From: Pigmentiphaga humi
GTDB lineage: Bacteria; Pseudomonadota; Gammaproteobacteria; Burkholderiales; Burkholderiaceae_B
Reading direction: 5' to 3'
Assembly (NCBI RefSeq): GCF_900606115.1
Contig: NZ_UWPJ01000020.1
Span: forward strand, 1-63,895
DNA: 63,895 nt
Every line of letters starts with the position of its first letter. Position 1 is the stretch's first letter. This document shows, in pieces, positions 43,636 through 55,022 of this stretch. A program made the position numbers and the translations under genes. The notes under the pieces were generated by a model. It saw only the letters and a program-made list of their open reading frames with translations, ran no database searches and had not been told where the DNA came from.

Positions 43636-45981
43636 CTACAACTCCAGTACCAGCTTGCCGCCGCAGGCGCGCGAGCAGCAGGTCATGATGCGGTCATTGG
43701 CCTCGCGCTCGGCGCGCGTGAGCACTTTATCGCGGTGATCGACCTTGCCTGCGAGCACCCGCACCTCGCACGAACCGCACAATCCTTCCTCGCAGTCGCT
43801 GGGCACGTCGATGTTGGCGGCGCGCAGCGCCGCGAGCACGGTGCGGTCGGCGGGGACGGCGACGGTAATGCCGGAGTCCTTCAGCTCCACTTCGAACGCA
43901 TGTTCCCGCGAGGGGTCGAGCTGCGGCAGGTCGGATGCGAAATGCTCGATGCGCAATGCATCGTCCGGCCAGCCGGCGCCCAGGGCCTCCAGCGCGTGCA
44001 GCATGCGTAGCGGCCCGCAGGCGTAGACCTGCCGGCCCGGCTCGTGCGCGCCCAGCAGCGCGGCCAGGTCGTTGCGCCGTCCTTCCTCCGACACGTAGAC
44101 CTGCAGCCGCGGTCCGTGCAGCGCCGCCAGTTCGTCGAGCAGCGCCATGTCCGCGCGGCGCCGGCCGCTGTAATGGACCGTATAGTCCAGGCCCAGTCCG
44201 CGCGCCCGCCGCGCCATCGCGCTGATGGGCGTGATGCCGATGCCGCCGGCAATCAGCACGAGCTTGCGCGCGCTCTCGTCCAGGCGGAAGTGGTTGCGCG
44301 GCCCGCGTATGCGCAGCCGGTCGCCGGCCTGCACATGGGCATGTATCCACGCGGATCCGCCTCGGCCCTGCGGCTCGTGCAGCACGGCGATCTCCAGCGT
44401 GCGCGTATCGGCGGGGTCGCCGCACAGCGAGTACTGGCGCGAGCGCTCCGGATCGCCGCATTCCACGTCGATGTGGGCGCCCGGCGTCCAGCGCGGCAGC
44501 GGCTTGCCGTCGGGCGAGGCCAGGCGCAGCCGGACGATGCCGCCGGCGGCCCGCGCCACGCTTTCCACCACCACCGGGCGGGCGATGGCGTGGCGCGAGG
44601 GCTCGCCTATGCGCACCGGCACCTGGGTTTGCAGGATCTCCGGCCGCTGCCTTTCGGGGTTGCGCGCAGCATCCCATTCCACCCACAGGTGCTCGGGGCC
44701 GCGGAACGAGGTATTGGGCACGTAGGTGAAGCGCTGCCCGGTCAGCCGCATGTGCGGCAGCCGGCGGGTCAGTTCCTCCAGGAAAATCTGCATTTCCATG
44801 CGCGCCAGGTTCTTGCCCATGCACTGGTGCGAGCCGTAGCCGAAGGTCAGGTGATCGCTGGAGTTGTCGCGCCGGATGTCGAAGAAATCCGCGTCGGCGA
44901 AGTGGCGGTCGTCGTGGTTGGCCGAGGAGGTCACGATCAGCAGCCTGGAGCCGGCGGGGATGTCCACGCCTTCGATGCGCGCGTCGCGCGTGACCAGCCT
45001 GCGCCAGGCGGCCACCGAGCCGTTGTGGCGCAGGCATTCTTCCACGGCATTCGGGATCAGGCTCGGATCTTCGCAGATCTCGCGCCACGATTCGGGATGC
45101 TGCAGCAGCAGCTTGATGGCGTTGGCCGTGGCGTTGGCGGTGGTCTCGTGGGCGGCGACGATGCCCGCCATCATCATCGAATGCAGGTAGGAGTCGGTCA
45201 CGACCTCCGGATGCTCCTTCTGCTTGCGTATGCCGTAGCGCATCCAGCCGGGCTGGTCCGGTGCCTGGCGCATTTTCTCCAGCACCTTGCCGGCGTACTG
45301 CCAGAAGTTGCCCACCGCATGCGCCACGGCCACCTGTTCCTCGGGCCTGGGGCGGCCCCAGGTGTTGACGGTATGGGCGATGGAGTAGCGCCGCAGCGTA
45401 TCCATGTCTTCCTCGGGCACGCCCAGGAAGTGCAGGGCTACGGTGAGCGGGACTTCCCACAGCATCTGGTCCACCAGGTCGGCGCGGCCGTTGTCGATGA
45501 AGCGGTCCACGTACTCGCGCGCGAGCCGGCGCACCATCGGTTCGTGGTGCTTGAGTTCTTCGGCCGTGAAGGGCTCCATCAGGATGCGCCGGCGCGGCAT
45601 GTGGGCCGGTTCGTCTTCGTTGACCAGGGTGCGGTTCATCGCATAGCCGTACTGCTCGAGTACGGCGTTGGCCTCGGGGCCGGTGGGTGTGATCTTCTCC
45701 AGCGCGATGGACGGACTGAAGGTGAGGTTGTCGCGGAAGATGGCCTTGATGGCGTCGTAGCGGGTGACCACCCAGTAGCCCAGCTGCGGGCTGTAGAAAA
45801 CGGGTTCCTGTTCGCGCGCCCAGCGCACGTAGTCGGGCGGATCCTGCTGGTAGCCGTCGCTGAACGGGTCGAACTCGGCGGCGCGCGCGCTGATGGGACA
45901 GCCGGTAGGGCCGCTTTGCGGGGCGGGCGGCGCTGCGTGGAAGGGGCAGCCCTCGGCGGAGGAAGAAGTTGATGCGGCCAC
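43636..45981 (-). CDS. Self-sufficient cytochrome P450-reductase fusion (CYP116B type)
   Basis: A 781-residue fusion. The P450 domain (about 30-440) has AHETT in the I-helix (277-281), ExxR at E315-R318 and the heme loop FGYGSHQCMG (Cys 387). A phthalate-dioxygenase-reductase type module follows: FMN/flavin site RQYSL near 538, nucleotide site GGIGITP, then a C-terminal plant-type [2Fe-2S] domain with C-x4-C-x2-C (CEEGLCGSC). It carries all electron-transfer parts in one chain and uses NAD(P)H and O2. GTG start with AAGGAG 7 nt upstream. Substrate unknown; the IclR gene and operator upstream suggest induction by an aromatic or carboxylic effector. Confidence 0.93.
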   Translation of the reverse strand: MAASTSSSAEGCPFHAAPPAPQSGPTGCPISARAAEFDPFSDGYQQDPPDYVRWAREQEPVFYSPQLGYWVVTRYDAIKAIFRDNLTFSPSIALEKITPTGPEANAVLEQYGYAMNRTLVNEDEPAHMPRRRILMEPFTAEELKHHEPMVRRLAREYVDRFIDNGRADLVDQMLWEVPLTVALHFLGVPEEDMDTLRRYSIAHTVNTWGRPRPEEQVAVAHAVGNFWQYAGKVLEKMRQAPDQPGWMRYGIRKQKEHPEVVTDSYLHSMMMAGIVAAHETTANATANAIKLLLQHPESWREICEDPSLIPNAVEECLRHNGSVAAWRRLVTRDARIEGVDIPAGSRLLIVTSSANHDDRHFADADFFDIRRDNSSDHLTFGYGSHQCMGKNLARMEMQIFLEELTRRLPHMRLTGQRFTYVPNTSFRGPEHLWVEWDAARNPERQRPEILQTQVPVRIGEPSRHAIARPVVVESVARAAGGIVRLRLASPDGKPLPRWTPGAHIDVECGDPERSRQYSLCGDPADTRTLEIAVLHEPQGRGGSAWIHAHVQAGDRLRIRGPRNHFRLDESARKLVLIAGGIGITPISAMARRARGLGLDYTVHYSGRRRADMALLDELAALHGPRLQVYVSEEGRRNDLAALLGAHEPGRQVYACGPLRMLHALEALGAGWPDDALRIEHFASDLPQLDPSREHAFEVELKDSGITVAVPADRTVLAALRAANIDVPSDCEEGLCGSCEVRVLAGKVDHRDKVLTRAEREANDRIMTCCSRACGGKLVLEL

Positions 45982-46043
45982 GGCGGGTCTCCTTGATGCG
46001 TGAAGCGCCCGCGGTGGGGTGACATCAGGGGGCGCTTGGTCAT

Positions 46044-46064
46044 TTGCGTAATTATTGTACGCAA
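46044..46064. promoter_or_regulatory. Palindromic operator overlapping the P450 -10 region
   Basis: TTGCGTA-ATTATTG-TACGCAA is a perfect 7-bp inverted repeat. On the minus strand it contains TACAAT, a likely -10. Extra half-sites (TGCGTAA at 46065) follow. The same half-site, TTGCGTAA, occurs once just upstream of the iclR start (47051-47058), suggesting the IclR protein binds both. Confidence 0.65.
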
Positions 46065-46130
46065 TGCGTAAATTTGCGATAGCGGCTAACCCTGAATGTT
46101 GTAACGCCGGATGGCGGGACGTGCGAGCGC

Positions 46131-46154
46131 GTTCCCGGGCGGGAGGCCGGGAAC
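46131..46154. other. Hairpin downstream of the iclR gene
   Basis: GTTCCCGG and CCGGGAAC form a perfect 8-bp stem around 8 nt, between the iclR stop and the P450 operator. There is no T-run, so it is not a clear terminator. Confidence 0.5.
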
Positions 46155-46215
46155 CGGGGGAGGTATGAATGGCGCGCGGGGTTCGGCCTGGAAGGCCGAT
46201 CTTCCGGAGCGGAAC

Positions 46216-47019
46216 CTACAGGCCGTAGCCCAGGCGTTTGCCGATGTTGGCCGCGCCCTGGCGCAGGGTCAGGGCGACGGCGCCGGACGGGTCCGGGTCG
46301 AACGCGCCGGAAGGGCCCAGCGCGGTGATGACGACGGCGACGCCGCCGTCCGCATTGAAAACCGGCACCGCAACCGCGCTGATGCCGTTGAGCAGGACGT
46401 CGCGCACCGGCGCGCAGCCCAGCGCGCGCACCTCGCGCAACAAGGCATCGACGGCTTCGCGGTCGGGCAGCAGCGCGCGCTGGGCGGGCGTGGCGCCCAT
46501 CCATTCGCGGTCGATCAGCGCCGCGAGCGCGGCGGTGCGCGAAAAGGCGCCGAAGGCGCGCCCGGTGGCCGACCAGAGCACCGGCATGACGGAGCCGACG
46601 CGCACGTTGACGGCGACCGGATGAACCGGCTCCACCCAGCGGACGATGGTGGGGCCCTGGTTGCCCAGCACGGCCACGAAGCACGATAAATCGTGCGCTT
46701 CTCCCAGCCGGGCCAGTTCGGCCGAGGCCAGCGTGAGCGCGTCCGACTGGCGGATGGCGGCCAGCCCGATGGCCAGCGATTCCGGGCCGAGCACGTAGCG
46801 TGACGTGGCGGGATCCTGGATGACGAAATCGGCTTCGACCAGGCTGGCCAGGTAGCGGTGGATCTTGGAAGGGTTCTCGCCCAGCCGCGCGGCCAGCGCG
46901 GTCAGAGACGCCGCGCCGCCCATCGCCGCCAGGTTCTTCAGCACCGCCATGCTGGTGCCCGCGGATTGCACGGTGCTGCGGCGGGCCGCGGGAGGCTTGC
47001 GAGGAGGCGAAGTGGCCAT
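46216..47019 (-). CDS. IclR-family transcriptional regulator
   Basis: A 267-residue IclR protein. The N-terminal winged helix (AASLTALAARLGENPSKIHRYLASLVEADFV) is followed by the GAF-like effector domain with VRVGSVMPVLWSATGRAFGAF. ATG at 47019 is preferred to a TTG further up. It lies upstream of, and on the same strand as, the P450 gene, and probably represses it and itself. Confidence 0.9.
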   Translation of the reverse strand: MATSPPRKPPAARRSTVQSAGTSMAVLKNLAAMGGAASLTALAARLGENPSKIHRYLASLVEADFVIQDPATSRYVLGPESLAIGLAAIRQSDALTLASAELARLGEAHDLSCFVAVLGNQGPTIVRWVEPVHPVAVNVRVGSVMPVLWSATGRAFGAFSRTAALAALIDREWMGATPAQRALLPDREAVDALLREVRALGCAPVRDVLLNGISAVAVPVFNADGGVAVVITALGPSGAFDPDPSGAVALTLRQGAANIGKRLGYGL

Positions 47020-47050
47020 GGCGGGACGAATCGACGGGACAGCGCTTATG

Positions 47051-47058
47051 TTACGCAA
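47051..47058 (-). promoter_or_regulatory. IclR half-site near its own start
   Basis: TTGCGTAA on the minus strand, 32 bp upstream of the iclR ATG, identical to the half-sites of the P450 operator. Suggests autoregulation. Confidence 0.45.
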
Positions 47059-47137
47059 AAGCGCGGGCCGGCACCGTCGAACAGCTGCGGCCGTCCTTCT
47101 TCGAGCACGCGACGCCGCAAGCTAGCTCGTTCCAGGG

Positions 47138-47290
47138 CACAGCGGATCCGGCTTTGCCGGTCCGTTCGTTCCGCCCCCTCGGCCCGGCGCCGGGCCGCCC
47201 CAAGGCGGGCCCAGGCCCCCTCGGGAGGCTGCCGCGTAGCGGCTGGGCGTCCACCATTCAGGGCGCGCGTCAGCGCGTAGTGGGGGGCAT
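47138..47290 (+). repeat. Composite dispersed repeat, type I and II
   Basis: Starts with type I hairpin 1 (GCGGATCCGGC-TTT-GCCGGTCCG), continues with the type II core GCCGGGCCGCCCCAAGG and GCCGC-GTA-GCGGC, and ends with the type I hairpin 3 (CGCGC-GTCA-GCGCG). The last part overlaps the end of the efflux outer-membrane gene. Confidence 0.75.
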
Positions 47291-48799
47291 GACCTCTTCG
47301 GCATGCCACCCCCCGCCCAGCGCCGCGATCAGGTTGACGCTGGCGGTCAGGCGGCTGCCCAGCAGGGTCAGCGCCGTACGCTCGTTGCTCAGCGCCGAGG
47401 TCTGTACCGACACCACGCTCAGGAAGTCGATCAGGCCGGACTCGAACTGGTTGGTGGTCAACCGCAGCGATTCGCGCGCGGCGTCCAGCGCGCGCTGCTG
47501 CACGACCTGCTCGTCTTCCATGGTGCGCAGTTGCGCCAGGTAGTTCTCGACTTCGGCCAGCGCCGACAGCACGGTCTGCCGGTAGGCGGCGACTCTCTGG
47601 TCGTAGGCGGCCTCGGCCTGGCGCGTCTGGGCGCGGCGCAGCCCGCCGTCGAACAGGGGCGCGGCCAGCGCCGGGCCGAGCGACCAGAAGCGTGCCGGCG
47701 CGGTCAGCCAATCGGAGAACTCCGACGCCCGGTAGCCCATCGATGCGGACAGGGTCAGCGTGGGGAAATACGCCGCCTTGGCCACGCCGATCTGGGCGTT
47801 GGCCGCATGCATGTCGCGCTCGGCCGCGGCAATGTCGGGCCGGCGCTCCAGCAGTTCCGACGGCAGGCCGGCCGGGATGGTGGGCAGGCCGGCAGTGAAC
47901 TCGGTCGGCGCGATACTGAAGGCGGAAGGCGGCTGGCCGGTCAGGATGGCGATGGCGTGCTCGAGCTGGGCGCGCTGCCACCGCAGGTCCACGGCCTGCG
48001 CGCGCGTCGATTCCAGCTGCGTGCGCGCCTGGGCGATCTCGGCCTTGGCTGACACGCCTACGGCATAGCGGTTCTCGTTCAGGCGCAGCGAGCGCTCATA
48101 GATCTTGATGGTGGCCTCCAGCAGGCGCTTCTGTTCGTCCATGATGCGCAGCTGGAAGTAGTTGCGCGCCAGTTCGGCCTGGGCGCTCAGATGGGCATTG
48201 GCGAGCGTGGCTGCACTGGCCTGGGCGCTGGCCGTCTGGGACTCGACGGTGCGCCGGATGCGGCCCCACAGGTCCAGTTCCCAGCTCGCGGTGCCGCTCA
48301 GGCTGAACTGGTTGCGTATGCTGCCCGACGAGCCGCCCTGCACGACCGTGCCGCTGCTGTTGGTCGTGGTGTTGCTGCTCGCGCCGGTTCCGGTGCGGGT
48401 GAAGGACGACGAAGCGTTCACGCTCGGGTACAGGCTGGCGCGGCCGGCCTGGACGGCCGCCAGGGCCTGGCGGTATTGCGCCTCGGCCTGGGCGATGGTC
48501 TGGTTGGCGGTTTCGACCTGGGCCATCAGGCGCGACAGCTCCTGGTCGCCGAACACCTCCCACCAGGGGCCGCGGCGGACGTCGTCGCGCGGCTGGGCCG
48601 ATTTCCAGCCTTCCGTTTCCTTGAACTGGACGCCGGTGTCGACCTGGGGCCGCACGTAGTCGGGGCCTACGGCGCAGGCGCTCAGCAGGATGGACAGCAA
48701 GGCGGCGCAGGCCGGCCGGACGCCGCTCGCGGGGATGCCGCGGAGCCGGACCGGCGAAGGGCAGGGCGTGCCCGCGGGTGCGGGCCACGTCTTGTTCAT
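47270..48799 (-). CDS. RND efflux outer-membrane lipoprotein (OprM/NodT family)
   Basis: A 509-residue TolC-like channel protein. The lipobox is LSAC (Cys 42 or so), then AVGPDYVRP, the hallmark start of the mature chain. The coiled-coil repeats, an LDLWGRIRR segment and the second half ending in [14 protein letters not shown] are complete. The final residues MPPTTR and the TGA stop come from the dispersed repeat. Last gene of mdtABC-oprM; start overlaps the permease stop by 4 bp. Confidence 0.93.
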   Translation of the reverse strand: MNKTWPAPAGTPCPSPVRLRGIPASGVRPACAALLSILLSACAVGPDYVRPQVDTGVQFKETEGWKSAQPRDDVRRGPWWEVFGDQELSRLMAQVETANQTIAQAEAQYRQALAAVQAGRASLYPSVNASSSFTRTGTGASSNTTTNSSGTVVQGGSSGSIRNQFSLSGTASWELDLWGRIRRTVESQTASAQASAATLANAHLSAQAELARNYFQLRIMDEQKRLLEATIKIYERSLRLNENRYAVGVSAKAEIAQARTQLESTRAQAVDLRWQRAQLEHAIAILTGQPPSAFSIAPTEFTAGLPTIPAGLPSELLERRPDIAAAERDMHAANAQIGVAKAAYFPTLTLSASMGYRASEFSDWLTAPARFWSLGPALAAPLFDGGLRRAQTRQAEAAYDQRVAAYRQTVLSALAEVENYLAQLRTMEDEQVVQQRALDAARESLRLTTNQFESGLIDFLSVVSVQTSALSNERTALTLLGSRLTASVNLIAALGGGWHAEEVMPPTTR

Positions 48800-51700
48800 A
48801 AATTGTCTCCGGGAAGCGCCAGGGCGGCCTGCTTGTTGCGGCCCCAGCGCCATTGCACCTTCAAGTGCAGGCGGTTCAGGTAGAGATAGACCACGGGGGT
48901 GGTGAACAGTGTCAGCAGCTGGCTGACCAGCAGCCCGCCGACGATGGTGATGCCCAGCGGCTGGCGCAGTTCGGCGCCGGTGCCGGTGCTGATCACCAGC
49001 GGCACGGCGCCCAGCATGGCGGCCATGGTGGTCATCAGGATGGGCCGGAAGCGCATCAGGCAGGCTTCGTGGATGGCTTCGCGCGGCGCCAGCCCGCGCC
49101 GGCGCTCGGCGTCGAGCGCGAAGTCCACCATCATGATGGCGTTCTTCTTGACGATGCCGATCAGCAGGAATACGCCGATCAGCGCGATCAGCGAGAACTC
49201 GTGGCCCAGCATCATCAGCGCGAGCAGCGCGCCCAGCCCGGCCGAGGGCAGCGTCGAAAGAATGGTGAGCGGATGGATGTAGCTCTCGTACAGCATGCCC
49301 AGCACCAGGTACATGGTCACCAGCGCCGCCACGATCAGCCAGGGCTGGGCGTTCAACGAGGATTTCAGCGCCTGGGCGCTGCCCGCGAAGCCCGCCTGGA
49401 TCTCGTTGGTCGGCAGGCTGATGGCCGCCACCGCGCGTTCGATGGCGCGCGTGGCCTGGTCCAGCGAGACGCCGGGCGCCAGGTTGAACGAGATCGTGTC
49501 GGCCGCGAACTGGCTCTGGTGCGATACGCTGAGCGGCGCATTGGTGGTCGTCCACTTGGCGAAGGCCGACAGCGGCACGCGTCCGCCGTTGGCGGTAATG
49601 ACGCTGACCTGTTCCAGCGCGCTGGCATTCTGCGCGTAGCGCTGGTCGACTTCCATGACGACGCGGTACTGGTTCAGGGCGTTGTAGATCACCGATACCT
49701 GCCGCTGGCTGAACGAATTGTTCAGCACGGAGGCAATCATGGACATGTCGACGCCCAGGCGCGTGGCGGTCTCGCGGTCGATCTGCAGCGAGATCTGGCG
49801 GCCCTTGTCTTCGACGTCGGTGTCGATGTCGGTGAGCTCGGGCAACTGCGCCATCGCTCGCTGCACGCGCGGCATCCAGGTGCGCAAGTCGTCCAGCTCG
49901 GAGGCCATCAGCGAATACTGGTAGCTGGAGTTGGACGAACGCGCGCCGATGCGGATGTCCTGGTTGGGCATCAGGAACATGCGCGCGCCGGGCACGTTGC
50001 CGAGCTTGAAGCGCAGGCGGTTCATCACCGCGTCCACATCGACCTTGCGCTCGGCCAGCGGCTTGAGCTGGATCATCATGAAGCTGGTATTGCTGCCGCC
50101 GCGGCCGCCGCTGTAGCCGACGATGCTCTCGACGGCCGGATCGGCCAGCACCACCTGGCGAAAATACTCCAGCTTGGGCCGCATGGCCTGGAACGAGGTG
50201 CCCTGGTCGGCGCGTACCATGCCCATCATCTGGCCCGTGTCCTGCTGCGGGAAGAAGCCCTTGGGCACCTGCACGTACAGGTAGACGTTCAGGCCGATCA
50301 CCACCAGCAGCACCAGCAAGGTCAGCAGCGAATGCCGCAGCACCCACTGCAAGACGCGGCCGTAGCCGCGCGTCATGCCGGCGAAGAACGATTCCAGCGC
50401 CCGCGCGGCGCGGCCGGGCTCGCGCCGGGCCTGCTCCTGGCGCGTGCGCAGCATGCGCGCGCACATCATCGGCGTCAGCGTGACCGATACCACCAGCGAC
50501 ACCAGGATGGCCACCGACAGCGTCACGGAAAACTCGCGGAACAGCCGGCCGACGATGTCGCCCATCAGCAGGATGGGAATGAATACCGCGATCAGCGACA
50601 CGCTCATGGTCAGCACCGTGAAGCCGACCTCGCGCGAGCCCACCAGCGCCGCGCGCAGCGGCGACATGCCCGCCTCGACATGGCGCGAGATGTTCTCCAG
50701 CACCACGATGGCGTCGTCCACGACGAAGCCGGTGGCCACGATCAGCGCCATCAGCGACATGGTGTTGAGCGAATAGCCGCACAGGTACATCACGGCGAAG
50801 GTGGTGACGAGCGATACCGGCACCGCGACGCTGGGAATGAGCGCGGCGCGCAGGTTGCGCAGGAACAGCAGCACCACCAGGATGACCAGGACCACGGCGA
50901 TGATCAGCGTGTGCTCGGCCTCGGCCAGCGAGGCGCGGATGCTGGGCGTGCGGTCCTGCGCCACCGTCAGCGAAACGTCGCCCGGCACCATGGCGCGCAT
51001 CTGCGGCAAGGCGTCGAGGATGCGGTCCACGGTCTCGATGATGTTGGCGTCGGGCTGGCGGCTGACCACCAGCAGGATGGCAGGCTCGCTGTTGAAGAAG
51101 CCCATGTTGAACAGGTCTTCCACCGAGTCTTCGACGCGCGCCACGTCGCTCAGCCGCACGGGGGCGCCGTCGCGGTAGGCCACGTTCAGGGCGGCGTAGT
51201 CCTGCGCCTTGCGCAGCTGGTCGTTGGTGGCGACCTGCCAACTCGTGGTGTCGTTCTCCAGCACGCCCTTGGGGCCGCGCGCATTGGCATTCGAGAGCGC
51301 CGTGCGCACTTCGTCCAGCGCGATCCCGTAGTGGTTGAGCGCGTGCGGATTGAGTTCGACCCGCACGGCCGGCAGGGAACTGCCGCCCACGTTCACTTCG
51401 CTTACGCCCTTGATCTGGGCGATGCGCTGCGCCAGGATGGTCGAGCCCACGTCGTAGAGCTGGCCCTGATCCATGGTCTTGGAGGTCAGCGCCAGAATCA
51501 GGATGGGGGCGGACGTCGGGTTGCGCTTGCTGTAGGTGGGGTTGCTGCGCAGGGCCGAAGGCAACATGCTGCGCGCCGCATTGATGGCGCCTTGCACGTC
51601 GCGCGCGGCGCCGTTGATATCGCGGCTCAGGTCGAACTGCAGCGTGATATTGGTCGAACCCTGGCTGCTGCGCGACGTCATTTCGTTGAGTCCGGCGATG

Positions 51701-51918
51701 CTGCCGAGCGACCGCTCCAGCGGCGTGGCCACGCTCGAGGCCATGGTCTCCGGGCTGGCTCCGGCCAGGCTGGCGCGTACCGAAATGGTGGGGAAATCCA
51801 CTTGCGGCAGCGGCGCCACCGGCAGCTTGATGAAGCCCAGCACGCCCGCCAGCACGGCGGCGATGGCCAGCAGCACCGTAGCCACCGGCCGCACGATGAA
51901 CGGCGCCGAGATGTTCAT
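48796..51918 (-). CDS. mdtC: RND multidrug efflux permease (MdtC-like)
   Basis: A 1040-residue inner-membrane RND pump. N-terminal [11 protein letters not shown], the TM4 Asp pair in [14 protein letters not shown], and [12 protein letters not shown] near the end are standard. It exports drugs or bile-like compounds using the proton gradient, probably as a heteromer with the MdtB-like pump encoded just upstream (4-bp overlap). Confidence 0.95.
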   Translation of the reverse strand: MNISAPFIVRPVATVLLAIAAVLAGVLGFIKLPVAPLPQVDFPTISVRASLAGASPETMASSVATPLERSLGSIAGLNEMTSRSSQGSTNITLQFDLSRDINGAARDVQGAINAARSMLPSALRSNPTYSKRNPTSAPILILALTSKTMDQGQLYDVGSTILAQRIAQIKGVSEVNVGGSSLPAVRVELNPHALNHYGIALDEVRTALSNANARGPKGVLENDTTSWQVATNDQLRKAQDYAALNVAYRDGAPVRLSDVARVEDSVEDLFNMGFFNSEPAILLVVSRQPDANIIETVDRILDALPQMRAMVPGDVSLTVAQDRTPSIRASLAEAEHTLIIAVVLVILVVLLFLRNLRAALIPSVAVPVSLVTTFAVMYLCGYSLNTMSLMALIVATGFVVDDAIVVLENISRHVEAGMSPLRAALVGSREVGFTVLTMSVSLIAVFIPILLMGDIVGRLFREFSVTLSVAILVSLVVSVTLTPMMCARMLRTRQEQARREPGRAARALESFFAGMTRGYGRVLQWVLRHSLLTLLVLLVVIGLNVYLYVQVPKGFFPQQDTGQMMGMVRADQGTSFQAMRPKLEYFRQVVLADPAVESIVGYSGGRGGSNTSFMMIQLKPLAERKVDVDAVMNRLRFKLGNVPGARMFLMPNQDIRIGARSSNSSYQYSLMASELDDLRTWMPRVQRAMAQLPELTDIDTDVEDKGRQISLQIDRETATRLGVDMSMIASVLNNSFSQRQVSVIYNALNQYRVVMEVDQRYAQNASALEQVSVITANGGRVPLSAFAKWTTTNAPLSVSHQSQFAADTISFNLAPGVSLDQATRAIERAVAAISLPTNEIQAGFAGSAQALKSSLNAQPWLIVAALVTMYLVLGMLYESYIHPLTILSTLPSAGLGALLALMMLGHEFSLIALIGVFLLIGIVKKNAIMMVDFALDAERRRGLAPREAIHEACLMRFRPILMTTMAAMLGAVPLVISTGTGAELRQPLGITIVGGLLVSQLLTLFTTPVVYLYLNRLHLKVQWRWGRNKQAALALPGDNL

Positions 51919-54900
51919 GGCGCGCCGACCGCTTTGGCCGTGTTCGCGCCGCGCCTGCGCCGCAGCGCCAGGCTGAGCCGGTCGAACATCAGGTAGATCA
52001 CCGGGGTGGTGAACAGCGTCAGCAACTGGCTCAGCAGAAGCCCGCCCACCATCACGATCCCCAGCGGCTGGCGCAGCTCGGCGCCGCTGCCGGTGCTGAG
52101 CATCAACGGCACCGCGCCGAACAGTGCCGCGAAGGTCGTCATCAGGATGGGCCGGAAGCGCAGCAGCGCCGCCTGGTGGATGGCCTCGCGCGGCGACAGG
52201 CCCTGGCGGCGCTCGGCCTCCAGCGCGAAGTCGATCATCATGATCGCGTTCTTCTTGACGATGCCGATCAGCAGGATGATCCCGATGATGCCTATCATGT
52301 CCAGGTCGCGGCCGGCCAGCATCAGCGCCAGCAGCGCGCCCACGCCGGCCGAGGGCAGCGTCGACAGGATGGTGATGGGGTGGATGTAGCTCTCATACAG
52401 CACGCCCAGCACGATGTACATCGTCACGATGGCCGCCAGGATCAGCAGCAGGGTGCTGTTGAGCGAGGCCTGGAAGGCCTGCGCCGCGCCCTGGAAGCTG
52501 GTCTGGATGGCCAGCGGCATGCCGATGTCGCGCTCGGCCTGCTGGATGGCCTCCACCGCCTTGCTCAGCGAGGCGCCGTGCGCGAGATTGAATGACACCG
52601 TGGCGGAGGGGAACTGGCCGAGCCGGCTGATCGACAGCGGCGTGGTGCGCTCCGAGGCCCGCACGATGTTGGTCAACGGGATCTGCTTGCCGTCGGTCGT
52701 GGCCACGTAGATGCGCGACAGCGAGGACGGGTCCTGGCGGAACTGCGGTGCGACCTCGAGCACCACGCGATACTGGTTGGCCTGCGTGAAGATGGTCGAG
52801 ATCGGCCGCTGGCCCAGCGCGTCGTACAGCGCGTTGTTGATGTCGGTGGCGGTGACGCCCACCCGCGAGGCCGCGTTGCGGTCGATTTCGATGTAGGTCT
52901 GCAGGCCGCGGTCCTGCAGGTCGTGCGCCACGTCGGCCATCTGCGGCAGTTGCTGCAGCCGCTCGACCAGCTTGCGGGTCCAGATGCCCAGCGTATCCAG
53001 GTCCGGGTTCTGCAGCGTGAATTGGTACTGCGTGCGGCTGATCCGGTCCTCGATGGTGAGGTCCTGCACCGGCTGCATGAACAGCCGGATGTCTTCGAGC
53101 CTGGCGAGCTCCGGCTGCAGGCGGTCGATGATCTCGGCGGCGGTGGCGCTGCGTTCGTCGTGCGGCTTCAGGTTGATCTGCAGGCGGCCGCTGTTGAGCG
53201 TGGCGTTGGTGCCGTCCACGCCGATGAACGAGGACAGGCTGGCGACGTCGGGGTCGCGCAGGATGATGTCCGCCGCGGCCTGCTGGCGCTGCGCCATGGC
53301 CTGGAACGATACCGACTGCGAGCTTTCGCTGATGGCCTGGATGACGCCGGTGTCCTGCTGCGGAAAAAAGCCCTTGGGGATGGCGATGTACAGCAGCGCG
53401 GTCACCGCCAGGGTGGCCAGCGCCACCAGCAGCGTCAGCGGCTGGTGGGCCAGCACCCAGGTCAGCAGCCGGTCGTAGCCGCGGATGATCCGGTCGAACC
53501 ATTCCCCGCTCTTGCGGTAGAAGCGGCCTTGCTGCGCGTCGGGCACGTGGCGCAGGTATTTGGAGCACATCATGGGCGTCAGCGTGAGCGAGACGACCAG
53601 CGAGATCAGGATGGACACCGCCAGCGTAATGGCGAACTCGCGGAACAGGCGGCCGATCACGTCGCTCATGAACAGCAGCGGGATCAGCACGGCGATCAGC
53701 GAAAAAGTCAGCGAGATCAGCGTGAAGCCGATCTGCGCGGCGCCCTTGAGCGCGGCCTGGACCGGCGACTCGCCTTCCTCCAGGTAGCGCGCGATGTTCT
53801 CGATCATGACGATGGCGTCGTCCACCACGAAGCCGGTGGCGATGGTCAGCGCCATCAGCGTCAGGTTGTTGACGCTGAAGCCCGCCAGGTACATGACGCC
53901 GAAGGTTCCGATCAGCGACAGCGGCACGACCACGCTGGGAATCAGGGTGGCGGTGAGGTTGCGCAGGAAGGCGAAGGTCACCATGACCACCAGCGCCACC
54001 GCCAGCATCAGCTCGAACTGCACGTCCTTGACCGAGGCGCGGATGGATTCGGTGCGGTCCGACAGCACCGCCACATCCAGCGTGCTCGGCAGCCCGGCCT
54101 GCAGGCCGGGCAGCAGCGCGCGGATGTTCTCCACCACCTGGATCACGTTGGCGCCGGGCTGGCGCTGCACGTTCAGCAGGATGGCCGGCTGGCCGTCGGC
54201 CCATGCTGCCTGCCGCGTGTTCTCGGCGTCGCGCTCGATCTGCGCCACCTCCGACAGCCGCACCGGCGCGTTGTTGGCGTAGGCGATGATCAGGTCGTTG
54301 TACTGCTCGACGGTCTTCAACTGATCGTTGGCGTCGAGCGTGGTGGCGCGCATGGGGCCGTCGAAGTTGCCCTTGGGCTGGTTGACGTTGGCGCCGGTGA
54401 TGGCGCTGCGCACGCTGGCCAGGTTCAGGCCCAGCGAGGCCAGCGCCTGCGGGTTGGCGCGTATGCGAACGGCGGGGCGCTGCCCGCCCGCGATGCTGAC
54501 CAGGCCCACGCCCGAGACCTGCGAGATTTTCTGCGCCATGCGCGTGTCCACCAGGTCGCGCACCTGGTAGAGCGGCAGCGTGGGAGAACTGATGGCCAGC
54601 GTCAGGACCGGCGTATCGGCCGGATTGACCTTGTTGTACACGGGCGGGGCGGGCAGGTCGCCGGGCAGCAGGTTGGAGCCGGCGTTGATGGCTGCCTGCA
54701 CCTGCTGCTCGGCCACGTCCAGTTCGAGGTCGAGGTTGAACTTGAGCGTGATGACCGATGCGCCGCCGGAGCTGATGGACGACATCTGCGCCAGGCCCGG
54801 CATCTGCCCGAATTGCCGTTCGAGCGGGGCGGTGACCAGCGAAGTCATGACGTCGGGGCTGGCGCCCGGATACTGCGTCACCACCTGGATCGTGGGGTAG

Positions 54901-55022
54901 TCCACTTCGGGCAGGGCGGATACCGGCAGCATCCGGTATGCGATCAGGCCCGAGATCAGGATCGCCACCATCGCCAGCGTCGTGGCGATGGGGCGCAGGA
55001 TGAAGATCCGCGACGGATTCAT
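51915..55022 (-). CDS. mdtB: RND multidrug efflux permease (MdtB-like)
   Basis: A 1035-residue RND pump. It has [15 protein letters not shown] at the start, [15 protein letters not shown] in TM4 and an EALRR-type loop region consistent with MdtB. The gene order mdtA-mdtB-mdtC-channel matches the E. coli mdtABC logic with an added channel gene. Overlaps neighbours by 4 bp on each side. Confidence 0.95.
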   Translation of the reverse strand: MNPSRIFILRPIATTLAMVAILISGLIAYRMLPVSALPEVDYPTIQVVTQYPGASPDVMTSLVTAPLERQFGQMPGLAQMSSISSGGASVITLKFNLDLELDVAEQQVQAAINAGSNLLPGDLPAPPVYNKVNPADTPVLTLAISSPTLPLYQVRDLVDTRMAQKISQVSGVGLVSIAGGQRPAVRIRANPQALASLGLNLASVRSAITGANVNQPKGNFDGPMRATTLDANDQLKTVEQYNDLIIAYANNAPVRLSEVAQIERDAENTRQAAWADGQPAILLNVQRQPGANVIQVVENIRALLPGLQAGLPSTLDVAVLSDRTESIRASVKDVQFELMLAVALVVMVTFAFLRNLTATLIPSVVVPLSLIGTFGVMYLAGFSVNNLTLMALTIATGFVVDDAIVMIENIARYLEEGESPVQAALKGAAQIGFTLISLTFSLIAVLIPLLFMSDVIGRLFREFAITLAVSILISLVVSLTLTPMMCSKYLRHVPDAQQGRFYRKSGEWFDRIIRGYDRLLTWVLAHQPLTLLVALATLAVTALLYIAIPKGFFPQQDTGVIQAISESSQSVSFQAMAQRQQAAADIILRDPDVASLSSFIGVDGTNATLNSGRLQINLKPHDERSATAAEIIDRLQPELARLEDIRLFMQPVQDLTIEDRISRTQYQFTLQNPDLDTLGIWTRKLVERLQQLPQMADVAHDLQDRGLQTYIEIDRNAASRVGVTATDINNALYDALGQRPISTIFTQANQYRVVLEVAPQFRQDPSSLSRIYVATTDGKQIPLTNIVRASERTTPLSISRLGQFPSATVSFNLAHGASLSKAVEAIQQAERDIGMPLAIQTSFQGAAQAFQASLNSTLLLILAAIVTMYIVLGVLYESYIHPITILSTLPSAGVGALLALMLAGRDLDMIGIIGIILLIGIVKKNAIMMIDFALEAERRQGLSPREAIHQAALLRFRPILMTTFAALFGAVPLMLSTGSGAELRQPLGIVMVGGLLLSQLLTLFTTPVIYLMFDRLSLALRRRRGANTAKAVGAP

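Noticed and set aside
47270..51241. A reading frame of about 1300 codons covering the channel gene and most of mdtC
   Set aside because: Its first third is the real channel gene; the rest is an alternative frame of mdtC kept open by very high GC, with no protein-like pattern.
48853..51996. Antisense reading frame of more than 1000 codons opposite mdtC
   Set aside because: Long antisense frames are expected in GC-rich genes; the translation is His/Gln/Arg-rich and unlike any family. The real gene is clearly MdtC-like.
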